From assembly GCA_900696535.1 (NCBI GenBank), contig CAADGM010000156.1:1-42287 (forward strand): a DNA stretch of 42,287 nucleotides, read 5' to 3'. Numbering within the stretch: position 1 is the stretch's first letter; each line of letters begins with the position of its first letter. The translations under genes were made by a program, and so were the position numbers. Of this stretch, positions 26,876 through 35,153 are shown piece by piece. A model generated the notes under the pieces. That model saw only the letters and a list, made by a program, of their open reading frames with translations. It made no database searches and had not been told where the DNA came from. This stretch comes from an uncultured Planctomycetota bacterium. GTDB lineage: Bacteria > Planctomycetota > Phycisphaerae > UBA1845 > Fen-1342.

Positions 26876-27457
26876 ATGAAGTTGATCGCGGGCCTGGGCA
26901 ATCCCGGACGCCAGTACGCCGACTCGCGGCACAACGTCGGATTCGTCGTGGTCGACGAGCTGGCGCGGCGCTGGCGCAGCGACGCTCCGCGCTTCGAGGC
27001 ACGCGTCCAGGGCGAGCTGGGCCGCGTCGAGCGCGGCGGGCAGTCCGTGCTGCTGCTGAAGCCCATGACCTACATGAACCTCAGCGGGCAGAGCGTCTCC
27101 GCCGCGTGGCGCTACTACAAGCTGGCGCAGACCGACGTGCTGGTGATCTACGACGACCTGGACCTGCCCGTGGGCCAGCTCCGCGTCCGGGCGGGCGGCT
27201 CCGCCGGCGGACACAAGGGCCTGGCCGACATCCTCCGGCACTTCGGCTCGGAGCAGGTCGCCCGGATCCGCATCGGCATCGGCAAGGTGGACCGCACCGC
27301 GACCGTCGAGCACGTGCTGGGCCGTTTCGCGCCGGACGAGCGGGACACGATCCAGGCGGCGCTCGGCCAGGCCGCCGACGCGGCCGAGTGCTGGCTCGCC
27401 GAGGGCATCGACGCGGCGATGAACCGGTTTAACCGCAGAAAGAGCGACGAAGGATGA
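26876..27457 (+). CDS. pth: Peptidyl-tRNA hydrolase
   Basis: A 193-residue cytosolic enzyme that releases tRNA from dropped-off peptidyl-tRNA. It begins MKLIAGLGNPGRQYADSRHNVGF, with catalytic His in RHNVG, then KPMTYMNLSG, YDDLDLPVGQLRVRAGGSAGGHKGL and RIRIGIGK. All the expected residues are present and the length is normal. ATG is at 26876. About 100 bp separate it from rplY and about 45 bp from rpsF. Confidence 0.97.
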   Translation: MKLIAGLGNPGRQYADSRHNVGFVVVDELARRWRSDAPRFEARVQGELGRVERGGQSVLLLKPMTYMNLSGQSVSAAWRYYKLAQTDVLVIYDDLDLPVGQLRVRAGGSAGGHKGLADILRHFGSEQVARIRIGIGKVDRTATVEHVLGRFAPDERDTIQAALGQAADAAECWLAEGIDAAMNRFNRRKSDEG

Positions 27458-27503
27458 CGAGCCGGCCGGGCCACGGCCCCGCCGGCGATCGGAGGACGAT
27501 CCG

Positions 27504-28028
27504 GTGTTGAAACGCTATGAAGGCCTGTTCCTGTTCGACAGCGCGCAGATGCGCGACTGGGCCAGCGTGGACAAGGAAGTGCGCCGCCTCTGCGAGCGCA
27601 TCGGCGCCACGCTCCTGGTCTGCGTGAAGTTCGACGAGCGGAAGCTCGCCTACGAGATCCGCCGTCGGAAGCGCGGCCTCTACGTACTGACCTACTTCGA
27701 CGCACCGACCGACCGGATCGTCGACCTGGAGCGCGACGCGCAGCTCTCGGACGTGATCCTGCGGCTGCTCGTCCTGCGCAGCGACATCAGCGCCGAGAAG
27801 CTGGCCGCGCTCCAGGCCCACAATGCTGAGACCCCGCTCGTGCCCGCCGGCGAAGGCCGTCGTCACGATGACGATCGCGACCATCGCGACCACCGTGACC
27901 GGGGCGACCGCGGCGGGCGCGACCATCACCGCCGACGCGAGTTCGAGCCGGAGGCGGGCCCTTCGGCCGGCGACATGGAAGTCGGCATCGGCGTGGGCGA
28001 CGAGCCCGGCAGCCAGGACAGGGAATAG
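27504..28028 (+). CDS. rpsF: 30S ribosomal protein bS6 with long His/Asp/Arg tail
   Basis: A 174-residue small-subunit protein that pairs with bS18 on the platform. The S6 fold covers residues 1-95 (YEGLFLFDSAQ, RKLAYEIRRRKRGLYVLTYFDAP). A hydrophilic tail of about 75 residues follows, with repeated HRDHRDRGDRG-type motifs, making the protein far longer than the usual 95-135. The start is GTG 27504 with GGAGG 8 nt upstream. It opens the conserved rpsF-ssb-rpsR-rplI-dnaB set. Confidence 0.95.
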   Translation: MLKRYEGLFLFDSAQMRDWASVDKEVRRLCERIGATLLVCVKFDERKLAYEIRRRKRGLYVLTYFDAPTDRIVDLERDAQLSDVILRLLVLRSDISAEKLAALQAHNAETPLVPAGEGRRHDDDRDHRDHRDRGDRGGRDHHRRREFEPEAGPSAGDMEVGIGVGDEPGSQDRE

Positions 28029-28109
28029 CCGCGTCGCCGCCAGCCCGTCGCGGCGGTCGTGCCGCGCGGCGGGCGCTTGCGGGCGCGCGTCCGTCTCGGG
28101 AGCACAGCG

Positions 28110-28574
28110 ATGGCGAACTTCAACCGAGTGATCCTGATGGGCAATCTGACGCGCGATCCGCAACTGCGCTACCTGCCCAGCAACATGGCGGTGTGCGACT
28201 TCGGCCTCGCCGTCAACCGCCGCTGGCGCGACAAGGACGGCAACCAGAAGGAAGAGGTCTGCTTCATCGACGTGTCAGCCTTCGGCCGCCAGGGCGAGAC
28301 CATCAACCAGTACATGACCAAGGGCAAGCCGATCCTGATCGAAGGCCGCCTGCGGCTGGACTCGTGGACCGGTCAGGACGGCCAGAAGCGATCGCGCCAT
28401 ACGGTCGTGGTGGAGAATTTCACGTTCGTCGGCGCGCGCGGCGACAGCGGCCCCGGCGCGCCCGGCGACCGCGGCGCCATGGGCGGCGCCCCCGAGCGCC
28501 GTAGCCAGGACGCCCCGCCGAGCCACTACGAGCCGGAGCCCGGCCCGCCGACGGGCGAGGAGATTCCGTTCTAA
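28110..28574 (+). CDS. ssb: Single-stranded DNA-binding protein
   Basis: A 154-residue OB-fold protein coating single-stranded DNA. The OB domain (MANFNRVILMGNLTRDPQLRYLPSN to VVVENFTFVG, residues 1-112) is followed by a Gly/Pro-rich linker and the acidic tip EEIPF, which recruits partner proteins. ATG 28110 follows GGGAG; upstream in-frame codons are not homologous. It lies between rpsF and rpsR as in many bacteria. Confidence 0.97.
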   Translation: MANFNRVILMGNLTRDPQLRYLPSNMAVCDFGLAVNRRWRDKDGNQKEEVCFIDVSAFGRQGETINQYMTKGKPILIEGRLRLDSWTGQDGQKRSRHTVVVENFTFVGARGDSGPGAPGDRGAMGGAPERRSQDAPPSHYEPEPGPPTGEEIPF

Positions 28575-28616
28575 CCGCCAACACGCACTGAACCTTCGTG
28601 CAACGGAGCCTGTGTG

Positions 28617-28871
28617 ATGCGAGGAAGACCCCAGAGTCCGCAGAAGAAGAAGCGTCCCCGTCGTTCGAGCAGCGAGCCGCGCGTCCGCGCACCGCGACTG
28701 AAGACCGAGGACATTGACTACAAGGACGTGGCCACGCTCCAGCGCCTGGTCAGCGCGCAGGGCAAGATGTTCTCGCGCAAGCGTACCGGGCTCGACGCCG
28801 CCGGCCAGCGCCGCGTGGCGTTGGCCCTGAAGCGCGCCCGGTTTATGGCCCTGATGCCGTTCGTGACCTGA
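28617..28871 (+). CDS. rpsR: 30S ribosomal protein bS18
   Basis: An 84-residue basic protein with the S18 core (IDYKDVATLQRLVSAQGKMFSRKRTGLDAAGQRRVALALKRARFMALMPF). A Lys/Arg-rich N-terminal extension precedes it. ATG 28617 (with GTG immediately before) lies 8 nt after GGAG. Confidence 0.96.
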   Translation: MRGRPQSPQKKKRPRRSSSEPRVRAPRLKTEDIDYKDVATLQRLVSAQGKMFSRKRTGLDAAGQRRVALALKRARFMALMPFVT

Positions 28872-28908
28872 TGCCGTGCCCGGCTCACGCGCCGAAGTGA
28901 GGTTTGTA

Positions 28909-29424
28909 ATGAGACTGCTGCTGCTGGAAGACATCCGCAAGCTGGGGCACGTCGGCGACGTCGTCGAAGTCAAGCCCGGCTATGCGCGCAACTACCTGCT
29001 GCCCCAACGCCTGGCCACCGAGCCGACCGCGGAGAACATCAAGGCCATCGAGGAGCGCCGCAAGGCCGCCGCCGCCGAGCGCGCCCGCCGCCTGCGCGAG
29101 TTCACCGAGCTGGTCGAGCAGATGAAGGACGTCTCGGTCACGATCGAGGCGGCCGCCAACGCCGAGGGCACGCTCTACGGTAGCGTTCACGCCAAGGACA
29201 TCGCCGCGGCGCTGAACGCCCAGGGCTTCGCCGTCCGGGCCGAGCACGTTCTGCTCGACGCGCCCATTCGCACGCTTGACAACCGCATGGTCACGTTAGA
29301 ATTCACCGACGAGCTCCAGACGCAAGTGAAGGTATGGGTCGTGCGCGAAGGAGGGGCGCCAGGTGAATCCGTCGACGCCGGACCAGCCGAACGATCCGAA
29401 TCCCCGTCCAAGACGGAAGGATAG
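28909..29424 (+). CDS. rplI: 50S ribosomal protein bL9
   Basis: A 171-residue protein with the N-terminal L9 domain (MRLLLLEDIRKLGHVGDVVEVKPGYARNYLLPQRLA), a long connecting helix and the C-terminal domain (GTLYGSVHAKDIAAALNAQGF). The last roughly 20 residues are a Ser/Glu-rich tail that overlaps the start of dnaB by 62 bp. ATG 28909 follows GTGAGGT. Confidence 0.96.
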   Translation: MRLLLLEDIRKLGHVGDVVEVKPGYARNYLLPQRLATEPTAENIKAIEERRKAAAAERARRLREFTELVEQMKDVSVTIEAAANAEGTLYGSVHAKDIAAALNAQGFAVRAEHVLLDAPIRTLDNRMVTLEFTDELQTQVKVWVVREGGAPGESVDAGPAERSESPSKTEG

Positions 29425-30853
29425 CAAGTCGGCCGCCGGGCTGAGCCCGGCGCTCGAGCGACTGCTCCCGCAGGACGAGAAGGCGGAGCGCGCCCTGCTG
29501 GGCGCGATGATCCAGTCCCGGGAGGCGATCAACGACGTCGTCCCGATCCTGGCCGACCTCGGCAGTGTCTTCTCGCGCGAGAGCCACCAGTGGCTCTACA
29601 ACGCGCTGGCCGACCTGTACAACGCGAACCGGCTCAGCGACGACGGCCTGGTCCTGGCCGACGAACTCAAACGCCGCGGTGTGTGGGACAAGCTTGGCGG
29701 CTGGAAGTTCCTCCAGGCGCTGCTCGATGACGTCCCCTCGTATCTCCGCGCCCGCCAGTACGCCGAGATCGTCCGCGACAAAGCGCTGCTGCGGCACCTG
29801 ATCAACGCGCTGCACAAGGTCATGAACGTGGCCTTCGAGGCCCGCCGCCCCGCCAAGGAAATTCTCGACCAGGCCGAGCACGAGATCTTCGCGGTCACCG
29901 AGCGACGGGCCTCAGGCGAGGCCCAGCCGATCGCCGACCTGGTCCGCGAGGCGTTCAAGACCATCGAGCGCCGCGACGCCGACGCACTCAGCGGCGAGCC
30001 GACGGGCTACCCCGAGCTCGACGACCTTACGTCGGGCCTCCAGCGCGGCGACCTGGTCATCGTGGCGGGCCGGCCTTCGATGGGGAAGACGGCGTTCGGG
30101 CTGAACCTGGCCGAGAACATGGCCATCCACTACAAGCGGCCCGTGCTCTTCTTCTCACTGGAGATGAGCCGCCAGCAGATCGCCCAGCGCATCCTGTGCA
30201 GCCGCGCGCGGGTGGACGCGCATCGCCTCCGTCGTGGGCGGCACTCGCAGGCGGACCTGGAGCGCCTCACGGCCACGGGGCACGAATTGAGCGAAGCGCC
30301 GCTCCTGGTGGATGACTCCAGCGACCTCACGATCCTGGAAACCCGCGCCCGCGCGCGAATGGCCTTCCGCCGGCATCAGATCGCGGCCATCTTCGTGGAC
30401 TACCTTCAGCTCATGCGCGTGCCGGGCACGGAGAGCCGCCAGGTCGAGGTCGCCACAATCTCCCGGGGCCTGAAGGCCCTGGCCAAGGACCTGAACGTGC
30501 CCGTCATCGCGATGGCCCAGCTCAACCGCGGGCCCGAGGACCAGAAGCAGCGCAAGGGCAACCGCCCGCGGATGAGCGACCTGCGCGAATCGGGCGCCAT
30601 CGAGCAGGATGCCGACGTCATCATGCTGCTGCACCGCGAAGCGTATTATCGCTCCGGAGAGGACGCCGGCGGCGAAGGCGATGGCGACGGGGAAGACAAC
30701 CTCGCCGAGGTCATCGTCGCCAAGCAGCGCAACGGCCCGACCGGCACGATCAAGCTGCACTTCAACCGGCAGTACACGCGGTTCGACACGCCCATGCCGA
30801 CCGGTGCCCCGCTCACCTACATTCCGCGCGATCCCGACGTAGCTCCGTTCTGA
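29363..30853 (+). CDS. dnaB: Replicative DNA helicase
   Basis: A 496-residue hexameric 5'-3' helicase of the replication fork. The N-terminal DnaB domain starts at PQDEKAERALLGAMI. The RecA core has Walker A GRPSMGKTAF (about residue 235), SLEMSRQQIAQR, Walker B IFVDYLQLM (about 345), MAQLNR and SDLRESGAIEQDADVI. An acidic GGEGDGDGED insert lies near the end. The start GTG at 29363 lies inside rplI, with a strong AAGGAGG (29348-29354) and 8-nt spacing. No intein is present. It closes the operon. Confidence 0.97.
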   Translation: MNPSTPDQPNDPNPRPRRKDSKSAAGLSPALERLLPQDEKAERALLGAMIQSREAINDVVPILADLGSVFSRESHQWLYNALADLYNANRLSDDGLVLADELKRRGVWDKLGGWKFLQALLDDVPSYLRARQYAEIVRDKALLRHLINALHKVMNVAFEARRPAKEILDQAEHEIFAVTERRASGEAQPIADLVREAFKTIERRDADALSGEPTGYPELDDLTSGLQRGDLVIVAGRPSMGKTAFGLNLAENMAIHYKRPVLFFSLEMSRQQIAQRILCSRARVDAHRLRRGRHSQADLERLTATGHELSEAPLLVDDSSDLTILETRARARMAFRRHQIAAIFVDYLQLMRVPGTESRQVEVATISRGLKALAKDLNVPVIAMAQLNRGPEDQKQRKGNRPRMSDLRESGAIEQDADVIMLLHREAYYRSGEDAGGEGDGDGEDNLAEVIVAKQRNGPTGTIKLHFNRQYTRFDTPMPTGAPLTYIPRDPDVAPF

Positions 30854-30911
30854 GCCGCTCGTTACGCGCGAAGCGCGGCCGCTCGATCGGACCGCGCCGC
30901 GCGCCTGGCCT

Positions 30912-30954
30912 GTCAATAAGCGGCTTCGCATTGACGCTCTCCGCGCCACGTCAA
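30912..30954 (+). other. Mutually exclusive hairpins downstream of dnaB
   Basis: GTCAAT (30912-30917) can pair with ATTGAC (30930-30935), with an inner GCG/CGC pair. TTGACG (30931-30936) can instead pair with CGTCAA (30949-30954). The middle segment is shared, so only one stem can form. No T-run follows, so a classical terminator is not shown. Confidence 0.4.
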
Positions 30955-31037
30955 GCTAAAAACGTCCGGGATAACACCTTGGTGCCAATGACGCCGCCTG
31001 CCGCACCCCGACGCGCCGCGTTCCGTGCCGGGGCGCT

Positions 31038-31066
31038 TTTGATCCCGGCCAGCATCAGGGTATGAT
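31038..31066 (+). promoter_or_regulatory. Sigma-70-like promoter for the pseudo-receiver genes
   Basis: TTTGAT (31038-31043) and TATGAT (31061-31066) with a 17-bp spacer; TTGATC with 16 bp is an alternative register. It lies about 55 nt before the GTG start of the first gene. Confidence 0.6.
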
Positions 31067-31119
31067 CGCCCCCGGAAAGAAGCCTCGGGGTTGTTGTCAC
31101 GAGTAGTCAGGTCGAGCGG

Positions 31120-31701
31120 GTGAGCGACGTGCGGCGGGCCATTCATATACGGACATTGCGGCGGCGCGAGTCAGAGCTGGTGGATGCGTGGCTGGAGCGG
31201 CACCGGCTCGACGTGACGCTGCTCGAAGATGTGCTCGAGGCGTGTACGTTCCTGCTGACCCGGTTCGACGCTGCGCCGGACCTGGCGTTCGTCGGAGCGG
31301 AAGGCTTCGGCGACGGCGACGCGGAGCTTCTGGGCTACCTGCGCGAGACGTGGCCACACCTGGCGATCGTCGTCTATTCGGGCGCGGCGCTCATCCCGCT
31401 CGGGCACGATGCAAACCTGACCGTCTGCTGCGCGGAGTCGACGCTTCGCGAACTGCTCGGGAGCGCGCCGGCGGAACTCGCGGCGCGCGTGCGACGCGTT
31501 CCGATCGAGCGGCTCGTGTCGATGGATGACCCCGGCGCCAACGCTGACAACTGCGGGCGCGAGCTCGATGACGCGTCGCGGGTCAGTGACCCGGAGTCCG
31601 CGCGGATGCGCGGCGGGCTGGAGCGGCTGGACGCAGCGGCGCCCACCGCGCTGCTCACGGCGGAGGAGCTGGCCGCCCTGCTGGACACGACAGACGATTG
31701 A
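31120..31701 (+). CDS. Pseudo-receiver domain protein
   Basis: A 193-residue cytosolic protein. Residues 8-95 have the pattern of a response-regulator receiver (ELVDAWLERHRLDVTLLEDVLEACTFLLTRFDAAPDLAFVGAEGFGDGDAELLGYLRETWPHLAIVVYSG). The acidic pocket is missing and the phospho-acceptor position (DLAFVGAEG) is not Asp, so it should not be phosphorylated. The remaining 100 residues are acidic and unrecognised. GTG 31120 has only a weak ribosome site. The next gene has the same kind of domain and begins about 35 bp later. Confidence 0.65.
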   Translation: MSDVRRAIHIRTLRRRESELVDAWLERHRLDVTLLEDVLEACTFLLTRFDAAPDLAFVGAEGFGDGDAELLGYLRETWPHLAIVVYSGAALIPLGHDANLTVCCAESTLRELLGSAPAELAARVRRVPIERLVSMDDPGANADNCGRELDDASRVSDPESARMRGGLERLDAAAPTALLTAEELAALLDTTDD

Positions 31702-31736
31702 CTCCTCGTCACGGGAGCCGGAAAGAAGTCGGAGGC

Positions 31737-33110
31737 ATGCGAGCGGATGCGCGTCTCCTGGTAGTGGGACCGGCGGCGCTGGGCGCCGAGGTGAAGCGGA
31801 CGCTGCCGGCGTGCCGCGTCAAGCGCGCCGACTCGCTGCTCACCGCGCTGTGGGCCGCGGGCCACGAGCCCTTCGACGGGGTACTGGTGAGCTATGGGCT
31901 GGGCCCGCGTGTACGGCGGTTCATCCCCAGCCTGCGGCAAGTCCGCCCGGAGCTGCGCGTGGTCGTCTCGCTCGGCGCCGCGGATGAGCCGATCGCACGG
32001 GCGCTGCTCGACGCGGGGGCGGACGAGTACATCCTCGAGCCCGTGACCCGCGAGGACCTGGAGACCGCCCTGCTGCTGGGCCGTGTGTCTGTTCCGGCGC
32101 CGCCCGCGTTGCAGGCCACCGCGCCCGCACACGCTGATCCACACGACGCCGACCCCGCGCATGCACCAGCGGCCCGCGCCGAGGACGTGGAGGTCCCGGC
32201 CGCGAGTCGTCTCGCCCCCGTACCGGCCGCCGCGCCACTGACGCCGAGCAAGCTGGGCGAGAGCGTGGCCGCCGCGCTGGAGCAACTGGTGCCGCTCATC
32301 GCGCAGCTCACGCAGGCGCAGAGCGTGCGAATCGAGCTTGACGACGTGGCCGTCAGCACCGGGCCCGAGCAGCCGGCGGTGCTCGAAACGCCGCTGCTCC
32401 GCGACGCCGTGCCGGTCGGCCGAATCGAGCTCGGTCCGCGCAGCGGCGGAGCGTACTCTCCCGATGAAGCGGCGCGCCTGGCGACCTGCGCGGCGCTCGT
32501 CGTCGCCACCACGGACCTGGTGCGCGACCGGCAGCGCTGGCAGAACCTCGCCCTGCGCGACGACCTGACGGGCCTGCCGACCCGCCGCTTCCTGTCCGGC
32601 CGGCTGGAGCACGTGCTCGGCGCGGCGCGCGTGGCCCGCGGTCGCGTGACGCTGGTCCTCCTGCGCGTCGCCGGACTGGATCGGGTCGCCGCGCCCGAAG
32701 CAGGCGCAATCGACGAACTGGTGCTGACCGACCTGTCCGCGCTGCTGCGGCGATGCACGCGCGAGTACGACACCGTCGTACGCTACACGCATGATACGTT
32801 CGCGCTGATCCTGGCCGACGGCGAGGCCCCCCGGGCGCCGGGCTCGCAACACCCCCAGGACCTAGCATCCTTCGGCGAGCGGCTGACGCGGGCGGCCGCG
32901 CAGTTCGAGCTGCGCGCGATCGGCCGCCCCGCTACCGGGGAAGTCGCCCTGTATGGATCGCTGGCGTGCTTCCCTTGGGACGCGAGCGCCGCGGACGATC
33001 TCACGCGTGTCGCCCGACAGCGGCTTGCGCAGGCCTGCGCCGCGGCGACGCCGCAGATCACGCTCACGGCTGGCACCCGACCACCCCCAGACACACGCGC
33101 GGCGGAGTAG
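31737..33110 (+). CDS. Degenerate receiver plus degenerate GGDEF protein
   Basis: A 457-residue cytosolic protein. A receiver-like domain (residues 4-110) has GPA in place of the acidic pair, Ser in place of the phospho-Asp (FDGVLVSYGLG) and Glu in place of the conserved Lys (DEYILEPV). A Pro/Ala linker and a GAF-like stretch follow. The last 190 residues carry the diguanylate-cyclase hallmark NLALRDDLTGLPTRRFL, but the GGDEF signature reads THDTF (351-355), so cyclase activity is very unlikely. ATG 31737 is preceded too closely by GGAGG, with AAGAAG further up; a TTG at 31698 overlapping the previous stop is an alternative start. Confidence 0.75.
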   Translation: MRADARLLVVGPAALGAEVKRTLPACRVKRADSLLTALWAAGHEPFDGVLVSYGLGPRVRRFIPSLRQVRPELRVVVSLGAADEPIARALLDAGADEYILEPVTREDLETALLLGRVSVPAPPALQATAPAHADPHDADPAHAPAARAEDVEVPAASRLAPVPAAAPLTPSKLGESVAAALEQLVPLIAQLTQAQSVRIELDDVAVSTGPEQPAVLETPLLRDAVPVGRIELGPRSGGAYSPDEAARLATCAALVVATTDLVRDRQRWQNLALRDDLTGLPTRRFLSGRLEHVLGAARVARGRVTLVLLRVAGLDRVAAPEAGAIDELVLTDLSALLRRCTREYDTVVRYTHDTFALILADGEAPRAPGSQHPQDLASFGERLTRAAAQFELRAIGRPATGEVALYGSLACFPWDASAADDLTRVARQRLAQACAAATPQITLTAGTRPPPDTRAAE

Positions 33111-33190
33111 GGTCGACTGCCCCGAGACGTGCCGTCGCGAGAACGTGCGCTTCGCGGCGCCGCGACCATCCGCGTCTCGGCGCGCTCAAC

Positions 33191-34678
33191 TCAGTCCGCC
33201 GGCCGGCAGCGCGTCGCCGCCCAGGCCCGCAGGGCCGCGATGCGCTCGGCCATGACCACCGAAAGCGGCGGCGAGGCCGAGAGCGCCGCGACCAGGTCTT
33301 CGGTGCTCAGCTCGCGCTTGGCGGCGAAGGCGGCGTGCAGCCCCGTGAGCACGGCCTGCTCGATCTCGGCGCCGCTGCAGCCCTCGGAGGTCGTCGCGAG
33401 TCGATCCAGGTCGAACGCCTGTGGGTCGCGCTGCCGGTTGCGCAGGTGGCTGCAGAGAATTTCGCGACGAACGTCGCGCGCGGGCAGGTCGACGAAGAAG
33501 ATCTCGTCGAAGCGGCCCTTGCGAAGCAGCTCCGGCGGCAGCGCGTCGATGTCATTGGCGGTTGCGACCAGGAACACCGGCGCGTCGCGCTCCTGCATCC
33601 AGGTCAGCAGCGTCGCGAACATGCGCTGCGACAGCCCGCCGTCGGCGCTGCGCACCGCCGCCGAGGCGAACGCTTTCTCGATCTCGTCAATCCACAGGAC
33701 GGCAGGCGACATGGCCTCGGCCTGGCGCAGCGCCTCGCGCAGCCGCCGCTCCGACTCGCCCACGTATCGGTCGTACAGAACGCCCGCGTCGAGCCGCAGC
33801 AGCGGCCGGTTCCACGCGGTCGCGATGGCCTTGGCCGAGAGGCTCTTGCCGGCTCCCTGCACGCCCAGCAGGAGCACGCCGCGCGGCGTGGGCAGCCCGA
33901 ACGCCCGGCCGGCCTCGCCCAGGGCGCCGTCGCGTTCGCGCAACCACGCCTTGAGCCGGCGCAGGCCGCCGATCGCGTCCAGGCTCACGGGCGTCTCGAC
34001 GTGCTCGAGCAGGCCGCCTCGGTTCAGCAGGCGGCGCTTCTGGGCCAGGACGTGGTTCAGGTCGGCGTCGTCGAAGCGCCGGTCCGAAACAACCACGTCC
34101 CGAATCACCAGCTCGATCTGCCGCCGTGTCAGACCCTGGAGGTTGCGCGTGATCAGGTCGAGCGTGCCGCGGCGGATGTCGATCTCGATCGGGGACTCGC
34201 GGTGCGCACGCCGAAGCGTATCGCGGATCAGCGACTCGATCTCGGCGTCGCGCGGCGGATGCAGCTCGACGGGCGTCGCGACCGCGGCGAGCACGGGCGG
34301 CAACTCGCTGGCGTAGTCGATGAGCACGAGCTGGCGGTCGGCCTCGGTGAGCTGGGCCACCAGCGACCGTAGAGACCGCAGCGTCCGTGCGTCCGACAGG
34401 TGCGGCGCCAGATCGAGAAAGGCCGTGATTGACCCGTCGCGCAGCTCCGCCAGGTGGGCCAGGGCCGCGCCCGGCGAGTCGGTCCCGCCGATCACGCGAC
34501 CGCCGCGAATGAGGCCGTCGTGCAGTCCGTGCGTCGCGGTCCATAGCCACAGCCGGCGATTGAGCAGAACCGCCGTCTCGCGCACCAGCGCCAGCGCGTA
34601 ATCTTCCTCGAGGGTGCAGATCGAGAGGCACGGGTAGCCCACGGTGAGAAGGCGCTCGAGCTGCTCGCGGTCTTGCAC
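33191..34678 (-). CDS. Ycf46-like AAA+ ATPase
   Basis: A 495-residue cytosolic AAA+ protein of the Ycf46 type known from cyanobacteria and plastids. The N-terminal region opens with LERLLTVGYPCLSICTLEEDYAL and has a dead RecA-like look. The AAA module has Walker A GVQGAGKS (about 271-278), Walker B LWIDEIE (about 328-334), sensor ATANDIDALPPELLRKGRFDEIFFVDLP with Arg finger region, and a C-terminal lid (EGCSGAEIEQAVLTGL). No protease motif follows, so it is not FtsH. The start is GTG 34678 after AGGGG. It closes the chaperone run, 31 bp after the zinc-ribbon gene, which suggests a quality-control role (inference). Confidence 0.88.
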   Translation of the reverse strand: MQDREQLERLLTVGYPCLSICTLEEDYALALVRETAVLLNRRLWLWTATHGLHDGLIRGGRVIGGTDSPGAALAHLAELRDGSITAFLDLAPHLSDARTLRSLRSLVAQLTEADRQLVLIDYASELPPVLAAVATPVELHPPRDAEIESLIRDTLRRAHRESPIEIDIRRGTLDLITRNLQGLTRRQIELVIRDVVVSDRRFDDADLNHVLAQKRRLLNRGGLLEHVETPVSLDAIGGLRRLKAWLRERDGALGEAGRAFGLPTPRGVLLLGVQGAGKSLSAKAIATAWNRPLLRLDAGVLYDRYVGESERRLREALRQAEAMSPAVLWIDEIEKAFASAAVRSADGGLSQRMFATLLTWMQERDAPVFLVATANDIDALPPELLRKGRFDEIFFVDLPARDVRREILCSHLRNRQRDPQAFDLDRLATTSEGCSGAEIEQAVLTGLHAAFAAKRELSTEDLVAALSASPPLSVVMAERIAALRAWAATRCRPAD

Positions 34679-34709
34679 CGTCGCACCCCTGGGCCGTATG
34701 GGCCCTGGC

Positions 34710-35129
34710 TCAGCGGCCCTTGCCGCGCTTCGTAGCGGGTCCGGATGCTTGCTTCGAGGCCGGTGCGGCGGTGCCTTCGCGCCCGCGCTTCCGGGTGGCG
34801 CCCTCGTTCCCGTCCGTTGACTTCGCCGGCGATCCGGTCCCGTCCTTGGCGGGCATCGCGTCGGCCGGGGCCGCGGTGCCCGGTTTGGCCGCATCGGCGG
34901 AGGCCGCGGGCTTGGACTCCCGCTCGGCGGCCTTCTGGTATGACTCGCTGCGATAATCCGTGCTGTAGAAGCCCGAGCCCTTGAAGATCACGCCGCCCCC
35001 CGTGCCGATGAGCCGCCGAAGCGCGGGCTTGCCGCAGGCGGGGCACTTTCTGAGCGGCGCCGCGGTGATGGACTGGAATTGCTCCAGGCGGTGCTCGCAG
35101 TGGTTACAGGCGTACTCGTAGGTCGGCAT
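34710..35129 (-). CDS. FmdB-family zinc-ribbon protein
   Basis: A 139-residue protein with an N-terminal zinc ribbon (MPTYEYACNHCEHRLEQFQSI...KCPACGKPALRRLIG; cysteines in two CxxC pairs). FmdB/putative regulatory-protein members follow the same opening. The final 75 residues are Ala/Lys/Pro-rich and disordered. ATG 35129 has GGAG about 9 nt upstream. It lies 24 bp downstream of grpE. The role in the family is poorly known. Confidence 0.88.
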   Translation of the reverse strand: MPTYEYACNHCEHRLEQFQSITAAPLRKCPACGKPALRRLIGTGGGVIFKGSGFYSTDYRSESYQKAAERESKPAASADAAKPGTAAPADAMPAKDGTGSPAKSTDGNEGATRKRGREGTAAPASKQASGPATKRGKGR

Positions 35130-35153
35130 CGACGCACTCCGCCGCGGCCACGC

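Noticed and set aside
31698..31736. TTG start at 31698 for the receiver/GGDEF gene
   Set aside because: No ribosome site precedes it; ATG 31737 starts the recognisable fold, though its own GGAGG is unusually close, so this remains uncertain.
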